NCBI GenBank assembly: GCA_030762175.1
Contig: CM060840.1
Coordinates: 43,924,001-43,988,000, forward strand
Direction of reading: 5' to 3'
DNA length: 64,000 bases
From: Metallyticus violacea
Taxonomy: Eukaryota > Arthropoda > Insecta > Mantodea > Metallyticidae
Shown here: positions 38,891-50,263 of the stretch, in pieces
Layout: every line of letters starts with the position of its first letter
Numbering within the stretch: position 1 is the stretch's first letter
Translations under genes and position numbers: made by a program
The notes under the pieces: generated by a model
The model's database searches: none
What the model saw: the letters and a program-made list of their open reading frames with translations, nothing else
What the model was told of the DNA's origin: nothing

Positions 38891-40159
38891 ACGGATTCAA
38901 TTGCTTTAACTTTCCACTAACATGTGTTAGAAATGCGTAATCACTGGCATCTTCTCCCCTTAAGACTTCTTAATAAAGATAAAGATAAAGCTTGTCTCAA
39001 AACGTATATCTCAATGTTAAACAGCAAATTTTCAACGTTTGCTTTCTCTCTTTCATCCCCATGCCATAATACAAAAACCACCAACCTTAGGTTGAGACAT
39101 CCTGTACCGAGGAGGTTTTGCGGAGTAGGAACCAGTGAAGAAACCCATCAGCGCTGTGGTGCACTGGCACAAAGCCCGTGTCACACTAAAATAGCCTCCC
39201 GTTATATGATGCACTTCTCCAATGACGACTCTCGCTTTGTTAAACCCTTATTTAGTTTCATGAAGACCAAAGAATTTCAAAAAGCATAAAGTTTGTTAAC
39301 AAAGTAGCAGACATAATATGAAAGCTTCAAAAATTAGCATTATAAAACAAATGCTTATTAAGGAAATAAACTATCAACACGAAAACTGGAATAAGTGAAA
39401 CATTTTCAGTGTATAGGACGCACCATAACGTACGCAATAGATAAAGATGTTTCAACCAAGATTAACACAGGATTGTTCTATATTAATGAAACAACTTCCC
39501 GTATTTATTACAGACAAAGTATGATATATCAACTTACAGGAACGCTCTCCAAGTTTAATTCAGTGCACTGCGCGCAAACGAGGGCTAAAACGACATGTTG
39601 TTACTGCCAACAGAACCATAGATGTTGGCGTAATGCAAGAACTTGGACAATCACCTGAACATATGCCGTATGGCACGCGGTTGTTTCACTAAGCATATGT
39701 TAATATTTGTATTTTAAGTAAATTTGGAGAGTTGTCTTTGTCTTAGTTACTTTACAATAGACAAATTGTTAGATTTGTTTACAACATTCTTGTACGAGAT
39801 TTGTTAAAAATATTCGAACTTTTAAAAATCTGCGGCAAAGAAGTATTGTAGCCAAAAGCGGCTGATAGCACTAGCTCTGACCTTGATGATATGCCTCCCG
39901 TTTACCGCGTAGTATTGTCTTATTTTACTCGAATTCCACGATATTTTATTTGCAACAGCGTTCAGTGCTCCACGATTATTGAGAAGGCTGGCTATTAACA
40001 TTAAAATGAACCTTCGTAAATTATTCATAATATGATAAAAGGCTTATGGAAAAAAATTAAGCCATACTAGAGCTATGTGTGGAATATGGGGTTTAAAGTG
40101 GTCACGACTTGATGAACTGCGCCCCGGATGCCCATTAACATCAATTCCAGCGGCTGGAA
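38891..40159. other. Gene-free stretch
   Basis: A 121-codon plus-strand frame at 38924-39289 is the longest here and has no recognisable domain. An 87-codon frame follows at 39395-39658. Neither has convincing codon bias. Confidence 0.4.
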
Positions 40160-40945
40160 TTAATAGAATCGTCTATGAAAATCGGCGACTGACTATTCGC
40201 AACATTTCTGTAAGTTGGTGTCATGAAATCCTGACAGAAAACCTTGGAATTCATTGTTACTGTAAAGTTTGTATTCAGCAGTTGAATTAAGAACAGAAAG
40301 ACAACTGTATTGCTATCTGTTAGAAGCTATTGCATAGCGTTAATGAATAGAACAATCAGTGATGATGAAACAGGTCTATGGATACCATATTGAGCCCAAT
40401 CATCACATCGAGTTGGAAAACTCTTCCCCAAGACCATCTCAAAAAGTTCGTCAAATCAGATCAAATGTCAAAGTCCCATTGACTGTTTTGTTCGACATTC
40501 AGGATGTTATTCATCGCGAATTTCTGCCGAAGGTTCAAACTGTGAATAGCTGATATTACAAAGATCTCTCCGAGAAAACCTGAGAAGGAAGAGGCATGGA
40601 GCCTGCAGCACTGCCGAAGGTTCAAACTGTGAATACCTTGAGTATTACCAAGCTGTCCTCAAACGTCTGCGACAATACGCCATTCCTTATTGCTTATTTG
40701 CGATTTTTGCGCAAAAATCAAGATGCTGTTACTTCCCACCCTCCATGCTCTGGTTTAGCACTTACAGACTTTTTATTTCTAAAGCTGAAATGTCGGCGAT
40801 TCGACTCAGCTGATCAGATAAAACAAAATTCGCAGATAACTTTGCGCAACCTCAAGGAAAGAGTTTCAGGACTCCTTAAGATGCTCATACGCCGCTGGGA
40901 GAGGTGCATCAATAGAGGGGGAGATTGCCTTAAAAGAAGATAAAG
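40160..40945 (+). pseudogene. Mariner transposase relic, HTH-to-C-terminus
   Basis: The plus strand reads ENRRLTIRNIS, then CHEILTENLGIH (helix-turn-helix region). It continues D-D-E-T followed in another frame by VYGYHIEP (first catalytic block), SPRPSQKVRQIRSNVKVPLT, VLFDIQDVIHREFLP and, near the end, SHPPCSGLALTDFLFLKLK (third block; the S-P-D aspartate is gone). It closes RRWERCINRGGD. A 25-bp segment is duplicated inside it (40524-40548 and 40611-40635). A further scrap resembling the same C-terminus (LEQCIKDK) lies near 41070. The element is dead. Confidence 0.8.
40524..40635 (+). repeat. Internal 25-bp direct duplication, 87-bp period
   Basis: The 25 bases at 40524-40548 recur exactly at 40611-40635 within the mariner relic, so the L-P-K-V-Q-T-V-N segment appears twice. 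Neighbouring bases are only loosely similar. This indicates a local duplication after insertion. Confidence 0.85.
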
Positions 40946-41159
40946 TTCAGTAAGCCCACAATTAAAAAGTTTCATTGTTTAACAAACTTGTACTTAAGGT
41001 AATGACGGTCCTCATTTTGTTGAGTGCCAGCGAAAAACAAAATTTTCAAATGAAGTTTCTGAGATTCGTTGGAACAGTGCATCAAAGATAAAATAAGAGG
41101 GGAATAGATATGTAGTCCACATTTGAGAAAGCCGTAAAAGTTAGAATATAATGTAGAAA

Positions 41160-43220
41160 ACTATTTTACGCCTGCCCTCATGAATGATTGCAACCACTTA
41201 AGGCCTGCAAAGCATTTAGAAAAAGAAATAATGCTAGACCAGCACTAAAAGCGGACATAAGTTAGTTTAAACAGTAACTAAAATACGCTTTATAGTGGAA
41301 AACCTATATGCTCTAAGAAACAAAGCAAATTGAAATCCTGCACCGAAAACTGCACTGAAAGTTTCATATCACGCCTAATCAACATATGCTCATTAGTTCT
41401 TCAGTGGATATATGCGAAAGCAAACGAGCAAGTGAGATAGTGTCATCTTTCGCAATTTTCAATTATAAACGCACCTCATAAAGTAAAACGATTGTCTTTA
41501 GCTATCATCTCCAACCAATAGGAGAAGAGGAAACGTGTCTGCCGGGATAAATAGGCTAGCGCCTTCACAAGCGATTGCATTCTCCCGCAGCAGATTTATG
41601 GCATGAAGTAATGATGAAGTGCAACGGGCTGGTTACCGGAGCAAAGATAAAGAGGAAAAATTATGAGCAAGAACCAAATGCAATTACAGCGGAGTAGTCA
41701 AGATCGTATAATCATTCATTAGAGAATCCCGTTTCTTTAATCACACTTAAATAATTCTTTAATCATTCCTTAGAGAATTAGAGCAGTCACTAAACTGACC
41801 TACGTGCAAGCCATTTGATCAGTCAACCAAACCCAACACAGAAATACACCATTCATGTTTGCGTGCGTTTTTCATACAGCACTAATTACGATATACCAGC
41901 ATTTATGAGATCTTTCATGTTTCTTAATCATAACATTTAGTTAGTGTTAAATCAACTAAGTATAATACCTAATGTGTCCTCTTATTCAACTGCTCAAGCT
42001 GAAAAGTATTAAATAATGACCTATGACAACCATCAAACCCTAAAATCAAGGCTTATAAAAACGAAACATTTGTTCTAGAAGCAGTAAAATGTTACATTGC
42101 TTCAACATAATTCACTGTTATATTTGGATGGCGCTGCTTTTGGTGTTATCAGCGAACGAGAAGGGTTGCTCTGAGCTGTTTCTTTAATTTAGGGAAGAAA
42201 TCGCAGTGATAAGAATTCAAATCTGTTGAATATGAACCAGTAATCCCATCGTAGTAGCAACTGTGTGATATTCGACATTATCATGCAAGCCAATGTTTGA
42301 AATTGCGGTCGTTTTCTCCACAAAACATGATGAAGATGGTGTTCTAGGTACAGGTATTAACATTCTGACATGAAGTGCTGGATTATCACACATTGTACAC
42401 CATGTCACCATCAGTATCACTTTCATTTTTGTGGGATCTTGGCGTAATTTTTTTCTTTATCCAGAGGGGGAGGGGCATGAGGGGTTGCTATTCACTGGAC
42501 TGAGTTTTCTGCCTTGTAAGTCCGCGTCCGTGAATAAATGCGATATCTTAACTGGTGTAAAGTGTCAAACGGTCGCCTGCATGGAAGTAATGGTGCCATT
42601 TTTTAGCATCCAAAGTGTTTCCAATTTTAAGATACCCAATTAAGCCATTAAAATGGCGAAATTCCTTACAAACAATTCACTTACGGTTCATAGTATAGCA
42701 CAGATCGTGCTGCAGTGCCAAAGAGCATGTGCCGCATCCGAAACACTGGCACCCAATGTGCTACCGTCCGATATGGAAAGGCTCCATTGCCAAATGCCTT
42801 TCATAGACCCTTACGACATTTTATAGTATGCCTTACACGAGACATCTCAACTTTAACACATGTCCGTTATTCAAACTTAGAAACAGTTAAATTATTGCAT
42901 AAGCATTTCATTTTAGTATTGAAAGGCTGCCTCTTAACAATAAAATATACGTGAGAAGAAACGGTTAATGAGTCATTATTGCCTCTTTACGTTTATTAGC
43001 AATTCTAATTGAAGAGGGGTGTTTCAAATCTTCTAGAGATTAGTCTGTAGTCTCTACAACACTAATGAGTGCGCTCAAAGGTCTGCCTCACTTGGGCGAA
43101 TGAAATGTGTTGCCACTGCGATTTTTCCAATCCTCGCAATTTGGTACCTATAGTGTAGTCCATATATGTTGAGGGCGCAAGTATTGGTTCTAAAGTACAC
43201 AAAGCGGGATTCAAAAGTGG
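41160..43220. other. Gene-free stretch
   Basis: No assignable element. A short local duplication (aatcattc-ttagagaat) occurs at 41710-41726 and 41761-41778. Frames at 42217-42426 (minus), 42431-42643 and 42715-42954 (plus) are unassigned. Confidence 0.45.
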
Positions 43221-43523
43221 TTTTTTTTTTTTTTTTTTTTTTTTTACGAATGCTCTTTAACATCTCAGGTCATCAGTGTCCCATTCAATTCAGGGCGCGA
43301 AATGACCGACAAATTTTGCTCAGGGGCCCCTTCTTTCAAGCTTGAGGTTCTTTTTCGTGCCGTAAATGTACGACACGGGACATACAGTTTTACTTCCCTT
43401 CCGAAGGAAGCCATACTTAGGATTTTTACGCCCGAAAAAATTCATCTATCCTGGCTGGGTTTGAACCCGCGATCTTGGGTTTAGAAGGCAAGTATGGTTA
43501 CCACTTACACCACCAGGACCGAC
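43221..43523 (-). mobile_element. tRNA-derived SINE, family 1, copy 2 (best tRNA-like head)
   Basis: A full-length minus-strand copy. Its head, 43448-43519, is 72 nt long and still shows acceptor-stem pairing (gtcctgg with ccaggat on the SINE strand). Box A-like (about 43500-43513) and box B-like gggttcaaaccc (about 43457-43469) motifs are present, and a tctaaa anticodon-loop-like stretch recalls tRNA-Arg(TCT). Unlike the other copies it ends in a long homopolymer, read as a T-run at about 43221-43246 on the plus strand. No clear target duplication was found. Confidence 0.88.
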
Positions 43524-44569
43524 ACACAAACTAATAAAAGAACAATGTCATACATTAATAAAATTACAAATCCAGGCTTTAAGCAAGCGTGTTGATAGAG
43601 CTTTATTTTTTGAAAGTTTGCCAATTTAACATTGAAAGATTGAAGATCTCTCAGATCATAAAATTACGTTGTTACACTGCGAATCCGCATATCGTAACGT
43701 TCAGCTTTAGTCTCAGGTTTGATTCTTTGGAAAGATTAAGGAATGTTTCTTTTCAAATCACTAATATCCTCGGTTTCTATGAACAATAATATCTTTAACA
43801 AAACTGTAGATGGAGAAATCAAAAGAGATCTGCCAGATGCGATTTTGAACAAGTGTTGCTTCTGGCAACAGAAGCAAATCCAAATAAGGTCCGTGTAGTG
43901 TTGTATTTTTCTTAAGTAAATACGGTTCATTTATTATCGTTCACTCCATACATAAGTTAACTTTTGAACTTGGCTCATAGGAAATAATTATATGGATTTT
44001 CTATTGCGTATCATATTTACTTACTCTTCGTCTGCAAGGAGCCATTTGTTTAATACTTTTCATTCTTAAAATTTTCATCTTCATTCTTTTCATCATGGTT
44101 GCAAAATTTAAATTTTATTTAGAAATAGGTAGTGGCAGTAAATATGTATAATTTTTTTAGTTCTTCTTCCACGATATCTGCTATACAAATCGATTTAATG
44201 GACTCCAAAGTCCATTCTTCCAAATTTCAAGTATTTTTAGAAAAATCTGACGGATAAATATAATTCAGAAACTAACGTACGATTTTCATTTTGTACTCAA
44301 TTTCATTGTTGGCCTTTCATTATAGTAATATAGCAAAATAGTTGGAATTGTCTTTTCTGGCTGTATGATTTGGAGAAAATAGTTTTCATTACATACTCTC
44401 ACATATATAGCTTTTGTACATGATTTATAGCAGCATTTATATAAAAGCACCGTTGACATGGCCAAGGATGTGTCACAGAAAAAACACCTGGAACTGTAAC
44501 TCTTTTATATCAGGAGAATAACGCCTTTCTCTTACGATTACACCTAGTATCACATATTCTTGTAGACCA
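43524..44569. other. Gene-free AT-rich stretch
   Basis: No supported feature on either strand. Confidence 0.5.
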
Positions 44570-44800
44570 ACATGGGTGGCCGAGATCGTTAAGGCACGGA
44601 CTCATGAGCGAAGGTCTGAGGTTCGATTGCCGCCAGAACCGTTCTAAGTGTACAGTTTTTTGTGTGTGTGTGTGTGCGTGTCCTCGTCAATGGAAATAAC
44701 GGGAAGGTGTCCTAAACTGGGCCTGGAATGTGTCTTTCCTTAAAAAAATCCTTTCCCAAAATATCGTTTCATATCATGCACCATCAATCTCCACCACTTG
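44570..44800 (+). mobile_element. tRNA-Ser/Leu-like SINE, family 3
   Basis: The head reads tggccgagatcgttaaggc (box A, about 44577-44595) and ggttcgattgc (box B, about 44620-44630). This is the arrangement of a class II (Ser/Leu-type) tRNA. The ~170-bp unrelated body contains a (GT)n tract near 44660. The body rules out a functional tRNA gene. Only one copy is visible. Confidence 0.65.
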
Positions 44801-44965
44801 TGCCTTAGTAGTAAAAAAGAGTGTGCTAAACACAACTAAAGAAGAAAAAAATACTTGCACTTGCAGTACACATATTTTAAATTATTGAAAAATAAGTAAA
44901 GTAAAATTCAGTGTGATGAGCCTTCATGAAAAAAATTAGAATTAACTTTTATATTATATAATATA

Positions 44966-45125
44966 TGACTGCCTCTGTGGTCTAGTGGTAGCGTTGCAAC
45001 TAGTAATTCGAATTTTCTGTTTTCGAATCTCGTTATGTCAAGCAGCTTGAGTAAGGGTTTCCACCCCTCCCCAGGAGCTTAAGGCATCAAGCACTCCTAG
45101 TTCATTTGCGCAATTATTAATTCAT
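44966..45125 (+). mobile_element. tRNA-like SINE, family 4
   Basis: gcctctgtggtctagtggta (from 44971) is box A-like, and a degraded box B (tttcgaatctc, about 45021-45031) follows. Then comes a short body with cccctccccaggagc. The spacing fits a tRNA-derived head. It lies 170 bp downstream of the family 3 SINE in the same orientation but shares no body sequence with it. Confidence 0.55.
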
Positions 45126-46019
45126 TTCATTCACCTCAACAGACTTATATCCATAGTATTCAGTTCACAACCTATAGACGTAGCGAGAAGGTCATGTAGT
45201 CAAGGCAAATTTAAATAAAAAATTTAAAAAATAATAAAATAAAAAGAATCTGCTCGTATGTTGCTCTATTCTGTTTGAGCAAAGTAATATGTATAATTTT
45301 TAGTCTATAATATATTTATATAACATCTCTTTTAACTGCGAAAAAAATCATGTTACAATTAATATATATTGCTATAACTCAACAGGCAATATTCGTGGTT
45401 GGAATTTTGTCATATATGGTCATAGTAATTCATGTGTCTCTATGATTTCCTTAAAAAAAAAATAAATAAAATAAAGTAATATTAACAATGCGGACTGCTT
45501 TAAGAATGGAGTACTACATCAATGACAAAAAATAGTTGTAATTGTTTAAAAATTGAAAAGTTTGTGTTTTGAGATACATGTTACTGCTTAAGGCCATGAA
45601 ATGTTCCATACCACAACGTTATGGAACAGTACTATGGGATCAATGATGCTTCCCCCGCGGCGTGGATTTTTTCTTATCAGCAAGCACCGACTCGTTTGCC
45701 GTGCCGTGGAGGGGATAGCAAGTCTGCTTGCTTACTTGTTGACTGTTGCACTCGTAACGCAGCTGTTCCCGGTGTGTGTGCTGTGCTTTTTTTAATGCTG
45801 TTACCGCCCGTTTTTACTAATGTGGCTCCACAGGCGGATGTGTGTGCGTGTTGTTGTTAATGCAACAGTATACATATTATGCCTCGTGTGTTTACAACAG
45901 CACTGCGTGTCTTTATGTACGGTTCATATGCGTTAACTCATTAGTGAATACTAGGACTAATTTTTTTTTAGCATATTGCTGATTTTTTTTTTTTTGTGTC
46001 AATACCATACTAACCTCTT
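45126..46019. other. Gene-free stretch
   Basis: A somewhat GC-richer patch at 45600-45860 has overlapping frames of 64 and 79 codons without recognisable motifs. T-runs lie at about 45961 and 45983. Confidence 0.4.
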
Positions 46020-46265
46020 TTTCAGAGAATTGACCGACAGGAAACGTGATCATGCATTTTTTCAACAGGACTCTGCCGCAGCTCACCTGCGAATTCACAA
46101 TATGTTAGCACATGACAAGGGATTTGTGGCCCCCTAGGTCCCTCCGTTATTATCACTGAAATAAGTAAAAAATACCGTGTACAAGAAGAACCCGCACACC
46201 ATTCAAGAACTCGAAGATAATATTCGTCAGAAAATCGTCTACCTTTTTCAAAATGCCTATGAGTG
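46020..46265 (+). pseudogene. Mariner-like (DUF4817-type) transposase relic
   Basis: The plus strand gives ELTDRKRDHAFFQQDSAAAH (second catalytic block; family F-Q-Q-D-x-A-x-A-H). In the next frame comes LWPPRSLRYYH where W-P-P-R-S-P-D-L-T-P is expected, so the third aspartate is lost. Then KNTVYKKNPHTIQELEDNIR is the post-catalytic helix region. The N-terminal half and the terminal repeats are not visible. Confidence 0.82.
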
Positions 46266-48369
46266 ATGAATAATTTCCTTAAAGATGCCAAAAATGTATA
46301 GAGAATGAAGATGGGCAGTTTCAACAACTCGTTTGATAATTTGGTAAGTAATGAGCCTCTTAAATCGGTTTGTGTATTGCTGTAGGATTGGTTTGTTTCA
46401 TTACTTTATTCGAGATTCGGCTGTCCGGCTAACCGACGAACATGCCCTCGCCCGTAGGCAAAACACTTCGTGGAAAACAAACCTGATCTCAAGGTATTAC
46501 GGTACATTACGCATTCCATACTCAGCGGCGAAATTTGCGTTGGACTTGTGCAACAAAAGATATATGTATTTACCCCGCTGATGATTTGTAGCAGCCATTT
46601 AAACAATCTGCAATTTTTTTTCACACTATGCATTGTGGGTAATTGTTGATTGTTGCCAATATAAAAGCATTCGTTTTGGATAACAGTAACAATGTATCCA
46701 GAATTATTATATCCGGAGATTACTGAAGACGACATTCTTGATACGGATTGCGATAAAGCTACACTACCTGTTTCAGAAATAGTTTTCAGCCTACTTTGAA
46801 AGATATGAAGTGTAAGCGCAACCTGGGACAAATATTTAAAAAAGATTTTAAAGAATTTCAATAATAAATTTTATTATTTGTTTCGATTAACTTCCGAGAA
46901 TGAGCGTGTATTTAAAGCCATAACGATGGATGGTACGGCTACTCCGCTTTCTGATTCAAACCTCACGCAGGAAATAACTTTTCCTTACTTACTGAATGCT
47001 CAAGAGGTATGAAATAAGACTTACATTATCTCCATCTTTCAATCCCCGGGACTAACATAACCGGATTTCAGCCTCCAACCCCAATTAAACAATTTCTTCA
47101 TTATGAAAGTACACCTGACAAGATGTTACGAGTCTAGTTGACGCTTAAAGCAGACCGTAACGGATCACTAAGGACACGTGATGATGGAACATACCACTTC
47201 CTGAACATATTTCAAACCTGAACAGTTATAATTATTTCATTACTCTAGCCACAGCGTTCTACTTTAGCGTTGCCATAGTAAATTGGCCTTATATAAGGCA
47301 GCTGTTCTTTTTAATTTATGCAAAAAAAAAGTAAGAAAACCTGCAATTCTTTTTATCTCTTCCATCGCTCTCTGCCTTCTGAAAGACACAAAATTAACGT
47401 TTTTATTCGGCATTTTATTCAACTGCATTTAAGATGTCTCATACGTAATGACATTTTCAAAACCATAAACTCTTATTCCTATTTTTTTGCTCTCAATATT
47501 TGCTTCTCACAAAATAAGCAATACCTCATATTGTTTATGCTGCAATGTTTATTTCAGAGAATTTTGAGCTAATGTTCAGCAAAAGTATTTATGGAGCTAC
47601 TGGCTTGTAACTTATCTTTATAGTACAGCAGGTCTCAGGTGTTTGGAGTAATTGTTGATACAATCTAGTTTGTAAGTAATCCCTGGTTTTGCACGCCCCA
47701 AATTGTACGTTGAACTTATACCAACAAATAAATACAGCGAAATAAATACGGCAGCCGCTTTATCAGCAGATCGCAATACAGCATGACAATAGACAATGCC
47801 AAACCACACGCTGTCCATCTCGCGCAGATCAAGATTGCATAGCTTGGACAATCATGCCCCACCCAGCTTAGAGACTGGATCTTCTCTCATCTTATTTGCT
47901 CTTATTTGGACACCTGAAGACGCGTATTCGCGTCAAGTGCTTTGTCACCAGTGTTCGAAAGAATGCAGAAATGCTTTACCCCAAAACTATTCGAATTTTA
48001 ATATCTTAAAACATAGATCCCATAACATCAATTAGGCAGTCACACTTCTAGATGCTGAAGCTACAATAGTATCCGTTATGCAGAATGTTTAATTAGTTAG
48101 CTCTTCAAAAGCCACAAGTATATATTTCTTGGGAATGTAGCACCATTCGCAATTAGAACCAGAAGCGTCTTCCTAGAAATCCACACAAGTGCATGCGAGA
48201 AGATCCTCCACATATGTCCTTATCAACAGCCCAAATTGCTGCGCTGACATTGTTGTTTTCTTTGTTGTTATCTAAATACTCTGACATATAATGTTTATTA
48301 CTGCAGGCACCATTTTTTAATATCTCCAATGAAAGAAAAATGTGTGCAGGCAAATCAGTTGAACTAAGT
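46266..48369. other. Gene-free stretch
   Basis: The sequence near 46400-46470 faintly resembles a pogo/Tigger-type end, and a short frame beginning at about 46691 is acidic (PEITEDDILDTD). Neither is strong enough to call. Other frames are unassigned. Confidence 0.35.
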
Positions 48370-48638
48370 AATATGTTGTTGGTTTATTTTATTTACGGAC
48401 GCTCTTTAACATTTTAGGTCATCAGCGCCCCATTCAATAAGAGCGTGAAACGGCCCATAAATTTTGCTCAGAGGTATTACTTCTCAGGCTTGATTTCTTT
48501 TTCATGTCGTAAATCTACGACATGGGACCCGTGACTTCAGTTCCCTTCCGAAGGAAGCCATACTTACGATTTTTACGGTAAAAAAAAATCCATCGACCTT
48601 GCCCGGGCTTAGCAGGTAACTACACCACCAGGACCGAC
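48370..48638 (-). mobile_element. tRNA-derived SINE, family 1, copy 3
   Basis: A minus-strand copy, with the box B region of the head deleted. The box A end (accaccaggaccgac, about 48624-48638) and the whole body are present. Near-identical 10-bp flanks, tgaactaagt (48360-48369) and tgaacaaagt (48639-48648), are the probable target duplication. Confidence 0.82.
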
Positions 48639-48724
48639 TGAACAAAGTGACCTGCGCCCTTTGGACATTTTAGTCTAGCTCATACTAGGTGATGACCCGT
48701 TTCATTGTTAGGAAACTTAGTACA

Positions 48725-49625
48725 ACACATACATCAAGGTTATTTCTTTTTCTTCTCCTTTCAAAGATTAAGTAATTTTACCTGTTCCGGCCTCTATCGC
48801 AATGCCACCTTTTACAAGGTCTACCAAATCTCTCCTCCCAATTGGTTTATAATTTATTATCTACTTTGGCAATCTATTCTCCTTCACCATATCAATATGA
48901 TCGTTCCGTTTACTTCTATTTTCATCTATCCTATCGTCAATTGAAAAAATATTCAAATATGAACTTATTATAATAATTTATTATTTAATCAACTCTAGCG
49001 TTCCTCTTACATATCATATCTCATTATTTTCATTTCCGTAGACTGTATACGTGTTTTCTATCTTTTTGTCAATGTCCACGATTCGCAACCATATATAAGA
49101 GTGGGAGCAGTCCTTATAAAACCTTATAAAATTAATTTGTGTCTTTCTTCTAGTTTTTTTTTTTTTTTTTTTTTATTCTTCTAATTGTTCCACAAATGGT
49201 TTGACATTTGTTAACTTTCATCTCAATGTCTTTGCCATATTTAAAACTAATGTCACATCCTAAAGAACTGAAATGAGATACCTGTTCTAATATGTTTTTC
49301 TTTTATTTGTTATCTTCGATCTAACAGGATTCTTCCTTTTAAAAGTCATTATCTTTGTTTTGTTTGTACATATGATTAAATTGCAATATACCTTGCATTT
49401 TGCCTTAATCTATACACCAGTCTTTGTAAATTATCTTCTGTTTCTCGGATAGCTATTTGACCACCAGCATATAATAAAGTCTTTAAAGATGTGCTTGGTT
49501 TTATTGTAATCCCAGACTGTATTTCATCTTTACACCTCACCTAGGTCGTAAATATTTACTAAATAAACTACACTCTTGTCGAACACCTTGAACAAGACGC
49601 TTGCGAACTGTTTTATTGTTATTAA
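48725..49625 (-). pseudogene. LINE ORF2 relic, family L1a copy 2
   Basis: Minus-strand order: GVRQECSLF (RT block), SLKTLLYAGGQIAI where the catalytic Y-A-D-D has become Y-A-G-G, then ETEDNLQRLVYRL. A frame change brings LEQVSHF, GCDISFKYGKD, CQTICGTIRR, then APTLIYGCESWTLTK, STEMKIMRY and, at the C-terminus, NRLPK, NYKPIGRRD and EAGTG. This covers the palm-to-C-terminus of the same family as the relics at 26160 and 51780. Stops and frameshifts make it dead. A 21-base T-run at 49154-49174 interrupts it. Confidence 0.85.
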
Positions 49626-49843
49626 ATGAGTTGTTAAATACACTATTTAATAACTCTCAAATACTCAAGCTGCGTTAGAAATAAAAAAAAATACACAGTA
49701 AACTCTAATGAGTTATAAATTATCGATTTCATCCTATTTCGGGCTTCAGGATCATGAATGGCCCATTCCCTAGCATAAAGAGTAATAGTAGTATAAAACA
49801 ATTAAAAGCGAACTACGAGAATTTAACAGAAAGACAGGCACAC

Positions 49844-49877
<34 letters not shown>

Positions 49878-49999
49878 TAGAGGTTTCCACTGCATGACAC
49901 AACATTACAACCGGACCAAATGACCCCATAATTAGTTTGGAAAAATACCGAAACCTTATCAACCAGAAGAGAGAAATAAAAAGTAAAAGATGTGGTTCG
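49626..49999. repeat. Spacer with (GA)n plus G-run
   Basis: A GA run at 49845-49869 is followed directly by a G-run to 49877. The rest of this short interval is featureless. Confidence 0.7.
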
Positions 50000-50263
50000 T
50001 TTGATTTGATTTATTTACGGACGATCTTTAACATCACAGGTCATCAGCGTCCCATTCCATTCAGGGCGTGAAACGGCCGACAAATTTTGCTCAGAGGACT
50101 CTTCTTTCAGGCTTGAGGTTCTTTTTCGTGCCGTAAATGTACGACACGAGACCCACAGCTTTACTTCCCTTCCGAAGGAAGACATACTTAGGATTTTTAC
50201 GCACGAAAAAATTTATCTGTCCTGGCTGGGTTTGATCCCGCGATCTTGGGTTTAGAAGGCAAG
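50000..50263 (-). mobile_element. tRNA-derived SINE, family 1, copy 4 (5'-truncated)
   Basis: A minus-strand copy with the full body and box B (tttgatcccgcgatc region near 50230-50245), but it stops at the anticodon-loop region, so box A and the acceptor end are missing. Its 3' end (ttgatttgatttatttacgg on the plus strand) matches the other copies. By eye it is the closest relative of copy 2. Confidence 0.85.

Noticed and set aside
44570..44640. Functional tRNA-Ser or tRNA-Leu gene
   Set aside because: Box A and box B are present, but the acceptor stem does not close convincingly and a SINE body follows directly.
46400..46600. pogo/Tigger element end
   Set aside because: Only a few short words resemble the terminus, and no transposase motif is visible nearby.
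46406..46861. 151-codon minus-strand open frame
   Set aside because: No domain, no homology that I recognise, and ordinary codon use; long frames of this size occur by chance in several places here.
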